Shown here: in pieces, positions 52,876 to 62,580 of the stretch
Layout: the number at the start of each line of letters is the position of its first letter
Numbering within the stretch: the first letter of the stretch is position 1
Source of the DNA: Bacteriovoracaceae bacterium
GTDB taxonomy: Bacteria; Bdellovibrionota; Bacteriovoracia; Bacteriovoracales; Bacteriovoracaceae
DNA: 64,000 bases
Direction: 5' to 3'
Assembly: GCA_018649885.1 (NCBI GenBank)
Contig: JABIHA010000074.1
Location: 51,602-115,601, forward strand
Notes under the pieces: generated by a model
What the model was told of the DNA's origin: nothing
Seen by the model: only the letters and a program-made list of their open reading frames with translations
Databases searched by the model: none
Made by a program: the position numbers and the translations under genes

Positions 52876-55784
52876 GAATACAAAGCCTTGAAATCCAAAA
52901 TATTGCCTCACTCAAAGGCCAACATATTATAGATTTTGAGAAGCTTTGCCAAAATAGCGACCTCTTTGTCATCACAGGCCCAATTGGCTCAGGCAAATCA
53001 ACAATCCTAGGCGCCATCTCACTTGCCCTATATGGCTCACACTATAAAAGTGAGCTCAAATCTTCAGACTTTATCACCCTTGGTGAATCATTTGGAGAAA
53101 TCTTATGCCACTTCCGCATTGGGGAAAACTATTTTGAGGCCTATTGGAAATGCCAAATTCTCTCATCAAAATCCCTTAAACCTTTAAAGGTTCCGAGGAT
53201 AAGTAAATCTCTCAAAAGAAATGGGATACTTATTGAAGAGAAAATCGAAGATATTCTGGGATTAAACTTTTCACAGTTTTCTAAAACAATTCTTCTGGGT
53301 CAAGGCCAATTTGCTAAATACTTAACAAGCCCCTTTTCTGAGAGAAGAGAAATACTAGAGCGCCTCTCTGGTCTTGAGATACTCTCTAAAATTGGCAAGT
53401 CTCTTCGCTCTCAAATTAAAGAGCTCGATTTCAAACATCTTCAACTTGAAAAAAGATTAGATGACCCCCTTTTTGATAAAGAGACTAATGTGGATGAGCT
53501 TAAGATTGAGATTACAGCTCTCAAAAATAAGCGCGACCAATTAAATTCACTGTCGTCAAATTACCAACAACTAAGACAGGGCATTAAGGCCTTGTCCCAA
53601 ACTCTCCAAAAGAAAAATCAACAAGTCGGGGCGGGCCTCGTCAACGATGAAGCTCTCAAAGCAAATACCTTCGAGGAAAATAAGCTGCAACAGGCCTTTT
53701 CGCAAAATGAAAAGAATCTTGCGGATCTTGAATCGGCCTTCATTGAAATTTCGCCTATTCTCAAAGAGGCAGTAAAACTCTCCATTCAAAATGAAGAGAA
53801 GATTCAATTAAAAAAATCTCTTGAAAAGAAAATACATATTAAATCTAGTGAGCTAGCTGAAACTGTCAGGGCCCAAAGTAATTTTGAGCTTCAAAATACC
53901 TCAGTATCCGAGAAGTGGATTGCCATCACCAGTCTGGTGAAGAAGAAATGGCCTGAGTTAGATGGGAAAGACACTGGCGAGCTAAACAAGTTAATCAAAG
54001 AACAAATCGAAAGATTCCATCAACTCATAAGAGGTCTGGACAAAAAAGAAGCTGATGGAGCTCTAAGACTTCAAAAGATTGGCCATCAGATAGACATCTT
54101 TAAAGCAAAAAATCAGCAATTAGAAAAAACTCTCATGCACAGTACTCAAATAAGTAGTCAATATTCTGAAAGTGCATTTGAACTAGAGACCCTTAAAAGT
54201 GAATTTGTAGAAATAGAAAAAAAGAGAGCAGAATACTTTGATGAAAAGGCAATCAATAGATGCAGAGAGTTAGCAAATACCAACGGAGACTGTCCTGTAT
54301 GTAATACAAAGACCGAGGAGGAATTGGCCTCAGTGGACCAACACACAAGCTTAGAGCAAACAAGGTTTGAAAGTCACAAGCTTAAAATTGAAGAACTTAA
54401 ACACCAGATGGTGAAATTAAAGGCCAAAATTGAACACTCGCTGTCCTCAGAAAATGAGCTGCGTAGAGAGTTGAGTGCTCTGCTACCTGAAGTGAGCTCA
54501 CAAGTTCCCAATCAAATAGGTAATGAGCTACAAAATCAAAAAGAACAAGGTCTCACTTTGTTAAGTACTATCAGCAGTGAAAAACAACTATTAACGACTC
54601 AGCTTGACCAAGGTAAAAAATGGGATAGTGAATTGGCCTTGTTGATTAAAAATCAAACTGAACTGACACAAATGAGTCAATCCCTTGAAAAACAAAAAAC
54701 GAGGATAATTGATTCAAAAAAAGAAATTGATGGTGAGGTGTCTGAGCTAACAAAGACCATCACCAGTACCCGTGAACTTATATTTTCAAAATGCCATGGC
54801 GAAAACCCAAATGATAAATTATCTCAGCTAGAAAAAACCATCACTGCCGCCAGGGATGCCAAACAAATTGCTCAAAATAAATACCACCAAAAACTAGTTG
54901 AAAGTAAAGAGCTGTGGACTAGAAAGGATCAAATTAAAAGCTATATAAGGGACTTGTTCACCAGCTTTGAAATTCAATTACTAGAGCTTAAGGCGAGCAG
55001 TAGGGAAATGGACGCTCGCCCTGAGCACCATCCCGAGCTAGAGATTGTTAAATTTGAGAAAGTGGTCAATTTTAAAATCACAAGAGAGCATTTTTGTGAA
55101 CAAATCACCCACGAGTTTTTTAATGAACTGGAAGAAATCACGGCCAGAAATTTTGAAAAAGTACGACTTCTTTGTGAGAGTAGAACTTCGAGCTACTATG
55201 AAAGTCTAGCACAGCTGGAATCCCTTCTTAAAAGACAGAGTTATTTAAAAGAGCTAAAAAAAGAAATTCTAAGCATCAAGACCACCCTAGATGAAAAGGT
55301 TTATCTCTATGAAGTGGTGGGAAAAGAAGATTTTCGAAATTTTGCACTTGGCCTAATCGAGCAAAATATACTGATGATGGCCAACCGGGAGCTTGAAGAG
55401 CTCTTTGATGGCAGATTTCAAATCATCCACTCAGGTGAAGGCAACCGGAAAAATGAATTCTACGTAGTGGACCGACTCCACCACGACGGAATTAGAAAAG
55501 TCTCCACCTTATCTGGAGGCGAAACCTTTCTTGTTTCTCTGGCGCTGAGTTTGGCACTTTCAGATCTATCAAGTGGTAGATCTCAAATAGACTCTCTATT
55601 TATTGATGAAGGTTTTGGCTCTCTTGATGAAGAAGGACTCGAAGAAGTCCTAGAAGTACTCTTGAAATTAAATCAAAGGGGAAAACAAGTGGGGATTATC
55701 AGTCACGTCAAACAATTTACCTCCCAAATTCCAAACCAACTTCACCTGGAAAAAAATCTCTTTGGGGAAACTCACATCTCCTAA
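52872..55784 (+). CDS. sbcC: Nuclease SbcCD subunit C (SMC-like ATPase)
   Basis: 970 residues. Walker A ITGPIGSGKSTIL near 35-47, long coiled coils, the zinc hook CPVC at 474-477 (NGDCPVCNT), then the signature STLSGGETFLVSLALSLALSDL and Walker B IDSLFIDEGFGSLD at the C-terminus. The Rad50-type layout is complete. The complex removes hairpins and palindromes from DNA, of interest since this window carries a long palindrome. Slightly shorter than E. coli SbcC (1048). Its stop is one base from the convergent pseudopilin stop. Confidence 0.95.
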   Translation: MRIQSLEIQNIASLKGQHIIDFEKLCQNSDLFVITGPIGSGKSTILGAISLALYGSHYKSELKSSDFITLGESFGEILCHFRIGENYFEAYWKCQILSSKSLKPLKVPRISKSLKRNGILIEEKIEDILGLNFSQFSKTILLGQGQFAKYLTSPFSERREILERLSGLEILSKIGKSLRSQIKELDFKHLQLEKRLDDPLFDKETNVDELKIEITALKNKRDQLNSLSSNYQQLRQGIKALSQTLQKKNQQVGAGLVNDEALKANTFEENKLQQAFSQNEKNLADLESAFIEISPILKEAVKLSIQNEEKIQLKKSLEKKIHIKSSELAETVRAQSNFELQNTSVSEKWIAITSLVKKKWPELDGKDTGELNKLIKEQIERFHQLIRGLDKKEADGALRLQKIGHQIDIFKAKNQQLEKTLMHSTQISSQYSESAFELETLKSEFVEIEKKRAEYFDEKAINRCRELANTNGDCPVCNTKTEEELASVDQHTSLEQTRFESHKLKIEELKHQMVKLKAKIEHSLSSENELRRELSALLPEVSSQVPNQIGNELQNQKEQGLTLLSTISSEKQLLTTQLDQGKKWDSELALLIKNQTELTQMSQSLEKQKTRIIDSKKEIDGEVSELTKTITSTRELIFSKCHGENPNDKLSQLEKTITAARDAKQIAQNKYHQKLVESKELWTRKDQIKSYIRDLFTSFEIQLLELKASSREMDARPEHHPELEIVKFEKVVNFKITREHFCEQITHEFFNELEEITARNFEKVRLLCESRTSSYYESLAQLESLLKRQSYLKELKKEILSIKTTLDEKVYLYEVVGKEDFRNFALGLIEQNILMMANRELEELFDGRFQIIHSGEGNRKNEFYVVDRLHHDGIRKVSTLSGGETFLVSLALSLALSDLSSGRSQIDSLFIDEGFGSLDEEGLEEVLEVLLKLNQRGKQVGIISHVKQFTSQIPNQLHLEKNLFGETHIS

Positions 55785-55785
55785 A

Positions 55786-56628
55786 TTAAGAATCTATGCA
55801 TGTTAGAAAGACTGTACCTGTTGGATGATAATAGCACTGTACATAGGGAACATAGAGACCATCATTAACTGGTTTTATACTTGATCTCTGGGTATCTAAT
55901 ACACCAAATGTCACGTCATCATGAGTGTTACACTTTTCAACCCAATCGTTATAATCATCTTCAGCTGAGTCATAGTCCATTGGAGCGGAAGTCAACCAAG
56001 CGGGATCTACACTATATTTAATCGGATTCGATAATTTGATAGCATTGATTGTCTGCCAGACCGTCGTAACTCCTCCCAAATTTTGAGTGCCTCCACCAGG
56101 AAAGCCAACCAACCATTTTACCCTAAGTGAAACCTCCATATATGGAGTTAGGGAGCTATCATTACTTTGCTGAATAATCCCAGCTTTCGGACAATTTTCC
56201 ACAGCAAATAGTGCTCCTGAACCAGTGTACTCACACCCATACTTATCGGAGTCCCCTTCATTAACAACTGAGATTTCATCAATATACCAATAGGCGCGAT
56301 TATTGCTATCATCCTCTTGAAATAATGATCTATCTTGTCTGTCAGTAATACCTGTGAAGGTTTGTCCCAAGGTTATGCCACCATTTGAGACTAGGGTTTG
56401 AGTACAATCCTCTTTACGCCAAAAGATCCCTTCAAGTTGGGCCTTATTTCCAGGCATAGCACTCATAAGAGTTCTATAGGTTTGCTGTCTGGCCTGATAA
56501 CTGGTGAATTTCATGAAAGCGACCATCAGCCCGCCCATAATGGCAGCTGCCACCATCACACCAATTAAGGTCATTCCCAATTCATTTTGAAGAATATGTT
56601 TCTTTGAAGATGATTTCATTTGTCCCAT
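55786..56628 (-). CDS. Prepilin-like protein (type II/IV pseudopilin)
   Basis: 280 residues; ATG 56628 or ATG 56619, start uncertain. A basic leader and ELGMTLIGVMVAAAIMGGLMVAFMKF give a prepilin peptidase site (G/M) and hydrophobic helix. Glu at +5, needed for assembly in major pilins, is Gly here (MTLIG), as in some minor pseudopilins. The globular part is Cys-containing (KEDC...YGCEYTG...ENCPKAG...EKCN...VQCYY...FLTC) and Asp/Asn/Gly rich. No pilus or secretion genes are adjacent. It is divergent from the secreted protein at 56835. Confidence 0.65.
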   Translation of the reverse strand: MGQMKSSSKKHILQNELGMTLIGVMVAAAIMGGLMVAFMKFTSYQARQQTYRTLMSAMPGNKAQLEGIFWRKEDCTQTLVSNGGITLGQTFTGITDRQDRSLFQEDDSNNRAYWYIDEISVVNEGDSDKYGCEYTGSGALFAVENCPKAGIIQQSNDSSLTPYMEVSLRVKWLVGFPGGGTQNLGGVTTVWQTINAIKLSNPIKYSVDPAWLTSAPMDYDSAEDDYNDWVEKCNTHDDVTFGVLDTQRSSIKPVNDGLYVPYVQCYYHPTGTVFLTCIDS

Positions 56629-56834
56629 GGCCCTATTTTAACCCAAAGTCGAAATTTTTCTATGTCTTTAAAAATGCAAATTTATATTGGCACTCAATTA
56701 TCAATTATAATTCCTATTAAAATAATATCCACTGTTTTTTCAATGACTTGTCATAATTATCAAAAGTTAATTTTAATTATTACCAGAGTCTTTTACAATA
56801 CTACTGAACAAAAATTTCCCGAGGGGGGAGAAAA

Positions 56835-57803
56835 ATGATCACGCTAAATAAAATCTATCGAGTACTTCTGGTGTCTTTTGTTGTAGCAGCAATACCCTGC
56901 ATTTCCTTTGGCGCCACCTCATCCACCAAAACGATTGAAGATGTAGCTAAGTATTCCACTGCAGTCTCAGAAGATTCTCTGGCCAGCATTTCATCCGCAA
57001 CCAGCTTCAATACAGCTGTTTCTCAAGTCAATACTGATCTCACAGCGGTTTTTCTAGCAGACTGGGCCTCCAGGCTAAATAACACGATTAATGTAGCGAT
57101 TCCCAACAATGCAATTATTGAAGAAAAAGCAATTGATTATGAGTGTATTGAGGGAAGCCCTATTCTTAGCTCTTCAAAAACAACTATTGGAGATAAACTC
57201 AGGTACCAGCCTCTTACAATCTCTGAGTTTGGTATTGCCAACTATCTCAATATCAAAAGCTCCGTTTGTGTGGAATCTACTGAAATCGATCTAGAAGATC
57301 ACTATGAAATTGGTTATATCAATTGGGAAGACACCTATCTCAAAAAGGTATGCTACCTTAAAGGTACAGAGGATTATTTTGAAACAAGGTTTGAATTCAC
57401 ACCTTGTGCTCAATATGAAGATTCAAGCAAGTGGAATTGTCTAACAGTTGATGTAGTTAATAACGATGGCACTACTGAGGAAAAAACTAATTGTGGAGCC
57501 ATTAACGATCTTGTTTCCTACGAATTTTTCTATCCCAATGATGATGACGCTAAAGTCTCTACATGTGGGATGGATTTTACCAAAATAGGGACCATCGATA
57601 CTGGAATAAAAAGTATTATTGATCTATGTGTCACACATTACAAAGTATTAGATCCACAAATCTATGATCTTATAACTTATACAGCAGCCCCCCCCTCAGA
57701 TGGTGGCGGTTCATCAGGAGGCGGACTCGGCGATGGTGATATACCGCCTCCAGAAGTCGGCCTTGGAGACGATGAAATAGCTGAAGTTGAGGCTGCTTTT
57801 TAA
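56835..57803 (+). CDS. Secreted protein of unknown function
   Basis: 322 residues; GGGGGGAG before the ATG. Signal peptide MITLNKIYRVLLVSFVVAAIPCISFG. The mature part has eight or more Cys (YECIEG, SSVCVE, KVCYLKG, TPCAQYE, WNCLTVD, TNCGAI, VSTCGMD, IDLCVTH) and many Asp/Glu, suggesting a disulfide-rich extracytoplasmic fold. The C-terminal tail is Gly/Pro/Asp rich. It is divergent from the pseudopilin, whose globular part is also Cys-rich, so they may work together, though this is only inference. A strong terminator follows. Confidence 0.55.
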   Translation: MITLNKIYRVLLVSFVVAAIPCISFGATSSTKTIEDVAKYSTAVSEDSLASISSATSFNTAVSQVNTDLTAVFLADWASRLNNTINVAIPNNAIIEEKAIDYECIEGSPILSSSKTTIGDKLRYQPLTISEFGIANYLNIKSSVCVESTEIDLEDHYEIGYINWEDTYLKKVCYLKGTEDYFETRFEFTPCAQYEDSSKWNCLTVDVVNNDGTTEEKTNCGAINDLVSYEFFYPNDDDAKVSTCGMDFTKIGTIDTGIKSIIDLCVTHYKVLDPQIYDLITYTAAPPSDGGGSSGGGLGDGDIPPPEVGLGDDEIAEVEAAF

Positions 57804-57858
57804 AAAAGAAAGCCTGCCTTCCATCGGGATATTAAATTTAATTAAAGTTTTCATCAAT

Positions 57859-57892
57859 AAAAAGGCCACTCAAATTGAGTGGCCTTTTTTTG
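57859..57892. terminator. Bidirectional intrinsic terminator
   Basis: AAAAGGCCACTCAA and TTGAGTGGCCTTTT are perfectly complementary around one base, with T-tracts on both strands. It serves the plus-strand gene ending at 57803 and minus-strand asnS ending at 57920. Confidence 0.95.
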
Positions 57893-57919
57893 GCTAATTC
57901 ATTTTCTTTTTGATTATCT

Positions 57920-59314
57920 CTAAAACTTGGCGTTGCCCTGTACTCTTGGAAAGGCCATGACGTCTCGGATATTGTGAAGGCCTGTGACGTATTGAACCAT
58001 GCGCTCGAAGCCTAAGCCGAAACCACCGTGAGGTGCAGTTCCGTATTTTCTTAGATCTAGGTACCACCAGTAATCACTTTCTGAGAGGTTCATCTCTTTA
58101 ATTCTCTTTTTTAGAGTGTCGAGCTTTTCCTCTCTTTGTGAGCCGCCGATAATTTCGCCGATCCCAGGAACCAGGACGTCCATTGCTCTGACGGTTTTGC
58201 CGTCATCGCTTAGTTTCATATAAAAGGCCTTGATGTCTTTTGGGTAATCAGTGACGATGACCGGGCCTTGGTGGAATCCCTCGGTGAGGTATCTTTCATG
58301 TTCAGTTTGGAGATCGATTCCCCACTTGGGCGCGAACTCAAAATTTTCTTTAGCATGTGCGGCCTCTAAAATTTCGATCGCTTTAGTGTAAGTGATTTTT
58401 ACTACCTCGGAAGTCACCACACCTTGGAGTCTTTCGACGAGTCCTGGAGACTCTCGTTTTTCTATGAACTCCAGCTCCTTTGGGCAATGAGACAGACAGT
58501 AGTTAATAAGGTATTTCATGTACTCAATTGCTAAATCGGCCACTTCATCAAGACCTGCAAAGGCAATTTCGGGCTCGATCATCCAAAACTCTGAAAGGTG
58601 TCTGTGGGTGTGTGAGTTTTCGGCCCTAAAGGTTGGTCCAAATGTGTAGACCTTATTTAGACCCATGGAAAAACACTCCACATTGAGCTGTCCACTGACA
58701 GTCAGATGAGTTGGGGCCCCAAAGTAATCTTTTGTGTAATCAATTTCACCTTTGTCATCAAGAGGGGGATTTTTTGGATCTAGGGTGCTGACCCTAAACA
58801 TTTCACCGGCACCTTCACAGTCAGAGGCCGTGAGTATGGGGGTGTGAATCCAGTAAAAGTCTTGCTCTTGAAAAAAGCGGTGAGTGGCATATGAGAGTGC
58901 ATTTTTAACTCTAAAGACGGCCCCGAATAATTGGGTCCTAGCACGGAGGTGAGCATTCTCTCTCAAAAACTCAAGGCTTGTGGCCTTCTTTTGGAGAGGG
59001 TAGTCAGCTTCCACGTGGCCCACAATAGTGAACTCTTTGGCGTCTAGCTCAACGGCCTGACCTTTGCCCTCGGAAACCCGGAGATCGCCTAAAACGCTGA
59101 TGCTGGTGCCATTAATCATCTTAGAAATTTCAGCATAATTGGAAAGTGAGGCATCTACCACAATTTGCATATTATCTTGGGTAGACCCATCATTGAAAAC
59201 GACAAAACAAAACTGTTTGCTTTTTCTGACAAAACGAACCCATCCCTCAACAACAACGCTGCCTTCGTGAATGCGATCTTTAATAATCTTTTTTACGCTG
59301 TGTAAACTGCTCAC
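57920..59314 (-). CDS. asnS: Asparaginyl-tRNA synthetase
   Basis: 464 residues. OB-fold anticodon domain (VVVEGWVRFVRKSKQFCFVVFNDGS) then the class II core: motif 2 TFGPTFRAENSHTHRHLSEFWMIEPE and motif 3 GGFGLGFERMVQYVTGLHNIRDVMAFPR. HRHLSEF, not the aspartyl pattern, supports Asn specificity. The length is normal. It follows the PfkB gene by 13 bases and ends at a bidirectional terminator, so the two are probably one operon. Confidence 0.97.
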   Translation of the reverse strand: MSSLHSVKKIIKDRIHEGSVVVEGWVRFVRKSKQFCFVVFNDGSTQDNMQIVVDASLSNYAEISKMINGTSISVLGDLRVSEGKGQAVELDAKEFTIVGHVEADYPLQKKATSLEFLRENAHLRARTQLFGAVFRVKNALSYATHRFFQEQDFYWIHTPILTASDCEGAGEMFRVSTLDPKNPPLDDKGEIDYTKDYFGAPTHLTVSGQLNVECFSMGLNKVYTFGPTFRAENSHTHRHLSEFWMIEPEIAFAGLDEVADLAIEYMKYLINYCLSHCPKELEFIEKRESPGLVERLQGVVTSEVVKITYTKAIEILEAAHAKENFEFAPKWGIDLQTEHERYLTEGFHQGPVIVTDYPKDIKAFYMKLSDDGKTVRAMDVLVPGIGEIIGGSQREEKLDTLKKRIKEMNLSESDYWWYLDLRKYGTAPHGGFGLGFERMVQYVTGLHNIRDVMAFPRVQGNAKF

Positions 59315-59327
59315 TCTACCACCTACT

Positions 59328-60344
59328 CTATTTAGCTGAATAATCTTTTAAAATTTTACTGGCAAGTTCTTTGGGAATTCGAGGTCCAAAGTGAGTGACC
59401 ACTTCTGCTGCCGCTCTTGAGGCAAGTGCTGCTGACTCAGGATAGCTATGTCCGTGAGTGATGCCATATAAAAAGGCCCCTGCAAACATATCCCCTGCTC
59501 CATTGCTATCCACGGCCTCAACTTTATGTGGGGCCACTTGATGGTAATTTTCACCATCATATATCAAGGCACCCTGCTCACCTAAAGTGATGGCAAATGT
59601 ATGAGCAAAATCTCTAAGTTTTCTTGAGGCATCCTCTAAGGAGTTTTCTCCCACAAAGTGGTAGGCTTCCTTTTCATTGCAAAAGATCAGGTCAACTTTT
59701 TCGCCGATAATTTCTAAAAGGCCATCGTGGAAGTATTCAACCATGCTGGGATCAGATAGTGATAAGGCGACTTTTACCCCATTTTTTTGGGCGTGCTCTC
59801 TCGCCTTAATAGCAGCTGTCTTTCCAGTGGGTGTGGCTACTAGGTAGCCTTCAATATATAGATACTCTGCAAGCTCTAGCTCACTTTGGTTAATTTCATC
59901 TTCACCATAAGTGGCCGTGATGCCCAAGTATGTGTTCATTGTTCTTTCAGCATCAGGAGTTACCATCACAAGACATTTTCCTGTGGTCCCTGTGGTTCCA
60001 GGGTGCTGGTTCGTGGCGACACCTTCATTTTGAAGATCTTCCACATAGAACTTTCCCATTTCGTCAGAGGCGACTTTACAAGAATAGTATGAATTCCCGC
60101 CAAACTGAGAAATAGCGATGACAGAGTTAGCAGCAGAACCTCCGCAGGCCTTCTTGAGAGGTAAGCGTCCAAGGGCGGATAAAAGCTCAGTTTGTCTGGC
60201 CTCTTCCACAAGAGTCATAAGTCCTTTTTTAACTTCATTACTTTCGATGAATTGGTCCTCAACTTTGAACTCCATATCAACTAGTGCATTGCCCATCCCA
60301 TAAACATGATACTTTTTCATTTCAAAAGCCTTTGTCTCTAACAT
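59328..60344 (-). CDS. PfkB-family carbohydrate/nucleoside kinase (adenosine kinase-like)
   Basis: 338 residues; GGGGA six bases before ATG 60344; ATG 60320 (MKKYHVYGMGNALVDMEF) is an alternative. Motifs: KKACGGSAANSVIAISQFGG (substrate side) and VDSNGAGDMFAGAFLYG with the catalytic Asp and anion hole. The start GNALVDMEF resembles the adenosine-kinase subgroup, but sugar or other nucleoside substrates are possible. It is upstream of asnS by 13 bases. Confidence 0.8.
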   Translation of the reverse strand: MLETKAFEMKKYHVYGMGNALVDMEFKVEDQFIESNEVKKGLMTLVEEARQTELLSALGRLPLKKACGGSAANSVIAISQFGGNSYYSCKVASDEMGKFYVEDLQNEGVATNQHPGTTGTTGKCLVMVTPDAERTMNTYLGITATYGEDEINQSELELAEYLYIEGYLVATPTGKTAAIKAREHAQKNGVKVALSLSDPSMVEYFHDGLLEIIGEKVDLIFCNEKEAYHFVGENSLEDASRKLRDFAHTFAITLGEQGALIYDGENYHQVAPHKVEAVDSNGAGDMFAGAFLYGITHGHSYPESAALASRAAAEVVTHFGPRIPKELASKILKDYSAK

Positions 60345-60549
60345 TTATATTCCCCATTTTTGTCACATGAGCTCCCACTATACACATTCCAATATAGTGT
60401 GTGAACGAGGAATTGAGGCCCAAAGGGCGCATCTGTCGCGCTATTTCATAATATGAGATTTGGGCGCTTTTTTGGCACGTGCTTTGCTCTTACTAAGGGC
60501 ATAACACGGTTTTGGTGCTTATCAAGAGAGAAATAGTTGTCGATTTTTT

Positions 60550-60561
60550 TGACAGCTGTCA
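60550..60561 (+). promoter_or_regulatory. 12-bp palindrome upstream of the 60594 gene
   Basis: TGACAGCTGTCA is perfect and follows a T-run, 32 bases before the ATG. A second inverted pair, CACTATA (60376-60382) with TATAGTG (60393-60399), lies nearer the divergent PfkB gene. Both could be operator sites; the regulators are unknown. Confidence 0.3.
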
Positions 60562-60593
60562 TAAGGACCAATTCCATTTGAGGAGATACATTT

Positions 60594-61412
60594 ATGAACA
60601 GGTGTGGAAAATTGGCCCTATTGGGGGTATTCCTATTTGGTGTTGCGCCCATGAACAATGGAATTGCAAAGTCTAAATTGGTCTTCGATCAGTGTAACAT
60701 CAAGGTTATTCAATTCTACGATTACAACAAACACAATAAACTCAATGTAGATGAAGGCTATGTCGGTCAAGATATGCTCGATATTTTCACTGATGCCGAG
60801 CTTGGTGGCTTTGAAAATGCGGAAGTTTTGGATCTCACAAAAAAGGAGTTCCATGACAATAAGAGAGATGATTTTGAGGGTTATATTAAAGATAATCTAA
60901 GTGACGGCGAAGTTTACGCCAGCTTCAGAACCCACTGTTATAAATTCCTTGATGTATCTCCAAAGGTTGTTAAGGGGAGAAGAAAGCATCGAAAAAAACA
61001 CTACAAATATAATCTCAAATGTAGAATCGCCATGCAAATTGGATCTATCTTTCAAACTCCCGATGGTGAGGAGCACGTCATGACAAGAATGGAGTCTGCT
61101 GGTTTTAGAAAGAAAAACCTCCGTTTTGCTAGAAAGGCCCGCGCCCACGATAAAGTTGAGTTAACAGACGAGCAGCTTGAAGTTATCGAAACGAGAGTGG
61201 ACGGCGAATTTGAAACTGAAAGGGCCCGTAGAAGAGGTGAAGTTGATAGAGAAGAATACAATGATCGCTTGGATCGAATTGAAAGGGTTTATGACGAAGA
61301 GTTTGTTTACCCAATCCATAGAAATATCCATCAGGCCATGAAAGAGGCTTATGTAGCTGGTGTTCGAAAAATACTTAAAAGAAAGAAATATACTTGTAAA
61401 GCACGCCAATAA
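60594..61412 (+). CDS. Secreted protein of unknown function
   Basis: 272 residues; GAGGAG eight bases before the ATG. Signal segment MNRCGKLALLGVFLFGVAPMNNGIA. Lys/Arg- and Asp/Glu-rich mature part: DYNKHNKLNVDEGYVGQDMLDIF early, a basic KGRRKHRKKHYKYNLKC region, then a charged helix (about 195-235: ELTDEQLEVIETR, FETERARRRGEVDREEYNDR). Four or five Cys. No family recognised. The YDYNKHNKLNVDEG stretch slightly resembles an EF-hand-like loop but is not convincing. A hairpin follows the stop. Confidence 0.55.
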   Translation: MNRCGKLALLGVFLFGVAPMNNGIAKSKLVFDQCNIKVIQFYDYNKHNKLNVDEGYVGQDMLDIFTDAELGGFENAEVLDLTKKEFHDNKRDDFEGYIKDNLSDGEVYASFRTHCYKFLDVSPKVVKGRRKHRKKHYKYNLKCRIAMQIGSIFQTPDGEEHVMTRMESAGFRKKNLRFARKARAHDKVELTDEQLEVIETRVDGEFETERARRRGEVDREEYNDRLDRIERVYDEEFVYPIHRNIHQAMKEAYVAGVRKILKRKKYTCKARQ

Positions 61413-61420
61413 GACAATGC

Positions 61421-61452
61421 GCCTGACTCTTTTTTACACACTAGAGTCAGGC
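61421..61452 (+). terminator. Stable hairpin after the 60594 gene, without a T-tract
   Basis: GCCTGACTCT (61421-61430) pairs perfectly with AGAGTCAGGC (61443-61452). The loop holds five T residues but nothing T-rich follows, so it is an imperfect terminator at best and could also be a 3'-stabilising element. Confidence 0.4.
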
Positions 61453-61634
61453 ACTATTTCAACCCTCCTGAAATTCAAACCAGTTGCGCACGAAGGCGGT
61501 GCCTATTTGCCCCATTTGCCCTGAATTTTTGCCACGCCCCCTTGAGAGAAACGCTGAGACATGCTTTAACCCTTCTCAAGTGTGATTTTGCCATGGTGGG
61601 CCAAAACAAAAACAAAATAATGAAGGAGAGGGAA

Positions 61635-61796
61635 ATGATCAAGTCTACTGTGAGAAAAAGCTTAAAGTTATCAGAAAAAATCTATGAGGCACTCCACAAA
61701 GCAAAAGAGCTATTTGAAAAAAATCTCAAAAAGCTTGAAGGAACTGACCTATCGGGATTGGGCCTTAGCGGCAATATCTCCTTTGGCATGAATTAA
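61635..61796 (+). CDS. Small 53-residue helical protein
   Basis: ATG 61635 with AAGGAGAGGG just upstream is preferred to earlier frame starts. The product, MIKSTVRKSLKLSEKIYEAL onward, is amphipathic and Lys-rich, then ends in a Gly/Leu-rich DLSGLGLSGNISFGMN. No family recognised. No membrane segment. The perfect ribosome site and shared stop TTAA with rsmJ make it a likely gene rather than a chance frame. Confidence 0.5.
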   Translation: MIKSTVRKSLKLSEKIYEALHKAKELFEKNLKKLEGTDLSGLGLSGNISFGMN

Positions 61797-62500
61797 CGAG
61801 CAAAATAAATATCATAACGGGTCGATTTACCGCTAACGCTGTGATCGACTCCATCAATTACTCGCTCTCCTTTTAAAGGCCTTTTAACTACCAGCTTCTT
61901 TCCGCTCATTCTCAAAAAATATTGAACTAATTTTTGATCATCCGAGCTTTCGCCTAAAAGATATTTTAGCATTCTCATCTCTTTGGAAGAAAGTGCCTTC
62001 TTTCTTTTTTGCTCCGGGTACATAGGGTCGAGAAAGATCACCCCCTCCCCTACACCTTCTTTTTCAAAATACTCACAGGCCTCACCCAAAAAAATCTGCC
62101 AGTTGCCCATGGCCTGAACCAAAGAGTTATCCCCATGCTCTAAAGCACGCTTTTTGGCATTTTCTAATAGAGAGAAAACCACAGGATTTCTTTCAATGGA
62201 GCATACGCGAAAGCCAAGAAACAGCATCAGTAATGAGTCCCCTCCTAAACCACAAGTGGCGTCGAGAACTTCAGTGTTCTTTTTCAATTTCCCTGCAATG
62301 GCCTTGAAAAGAGGCTCTTTGGTTTTGGCCTTTAAACTACTTTGGTGATATTTCCACTGGCCCACAAAATCAAGCCAGAGAGGTGAGAAGTTTTCCCCCA
62401 CAAATTCTGGGCAATCTTTTTGGACACACAGCTTTAAAACCCCTTTCTCTTCGCAAAGAAGCAAACCTGGTGGCAAATATTTTTTGAGGTTTTGATCCAT
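61793..62500 (-). CDS. rsmJ: 16S rRNA (guanine1516-N2)-methyltransferase RsmJ-like
   Basis: 235 residues. SAM motif LDATCGLGGDSLLMLFLG, SIERNPVVFSLLENA, FLDPMYPEQKRKKALSSKEMRML and the closing VKRPLKG with SGKSTRYDIYF are the RsmJ signatures. It methylates G1516 of 16S rRNA. The length is close to E. coli RsmJ (250). It is divergent from gcvPA, with 80 bases between starts. Confidence 0.9.
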   Translation of the reverse strand: MDQNLKKYLPPGLLLCEEKGVLKLCVQKDCPEFVGENFSPLWLDFVGQWKYHQSSLKAKTKEPLFKAIAGKLKKNTEVLDATCGLGGDSLLMLFLGFRVCSIERNPVVFSLLENAKKRALEHGDNSLVQAMGNWQIFLGEACEYFEKEGVGEGVIFLDPMYPEQKRKKALSSKEMRMLKYLLGESSDDQKLVQYFLRMSGKKLVVKRPLKGERVIDGVDHSVSGKSTRYDIYFAR

Positions 62501-62580
62501 ACCCTTAAATTCTTCTTAACCGCTTAGGGGCAACCATGTTAGATTGCTACCGATTTCATTTATCCAACAAGGAGGCCAAT

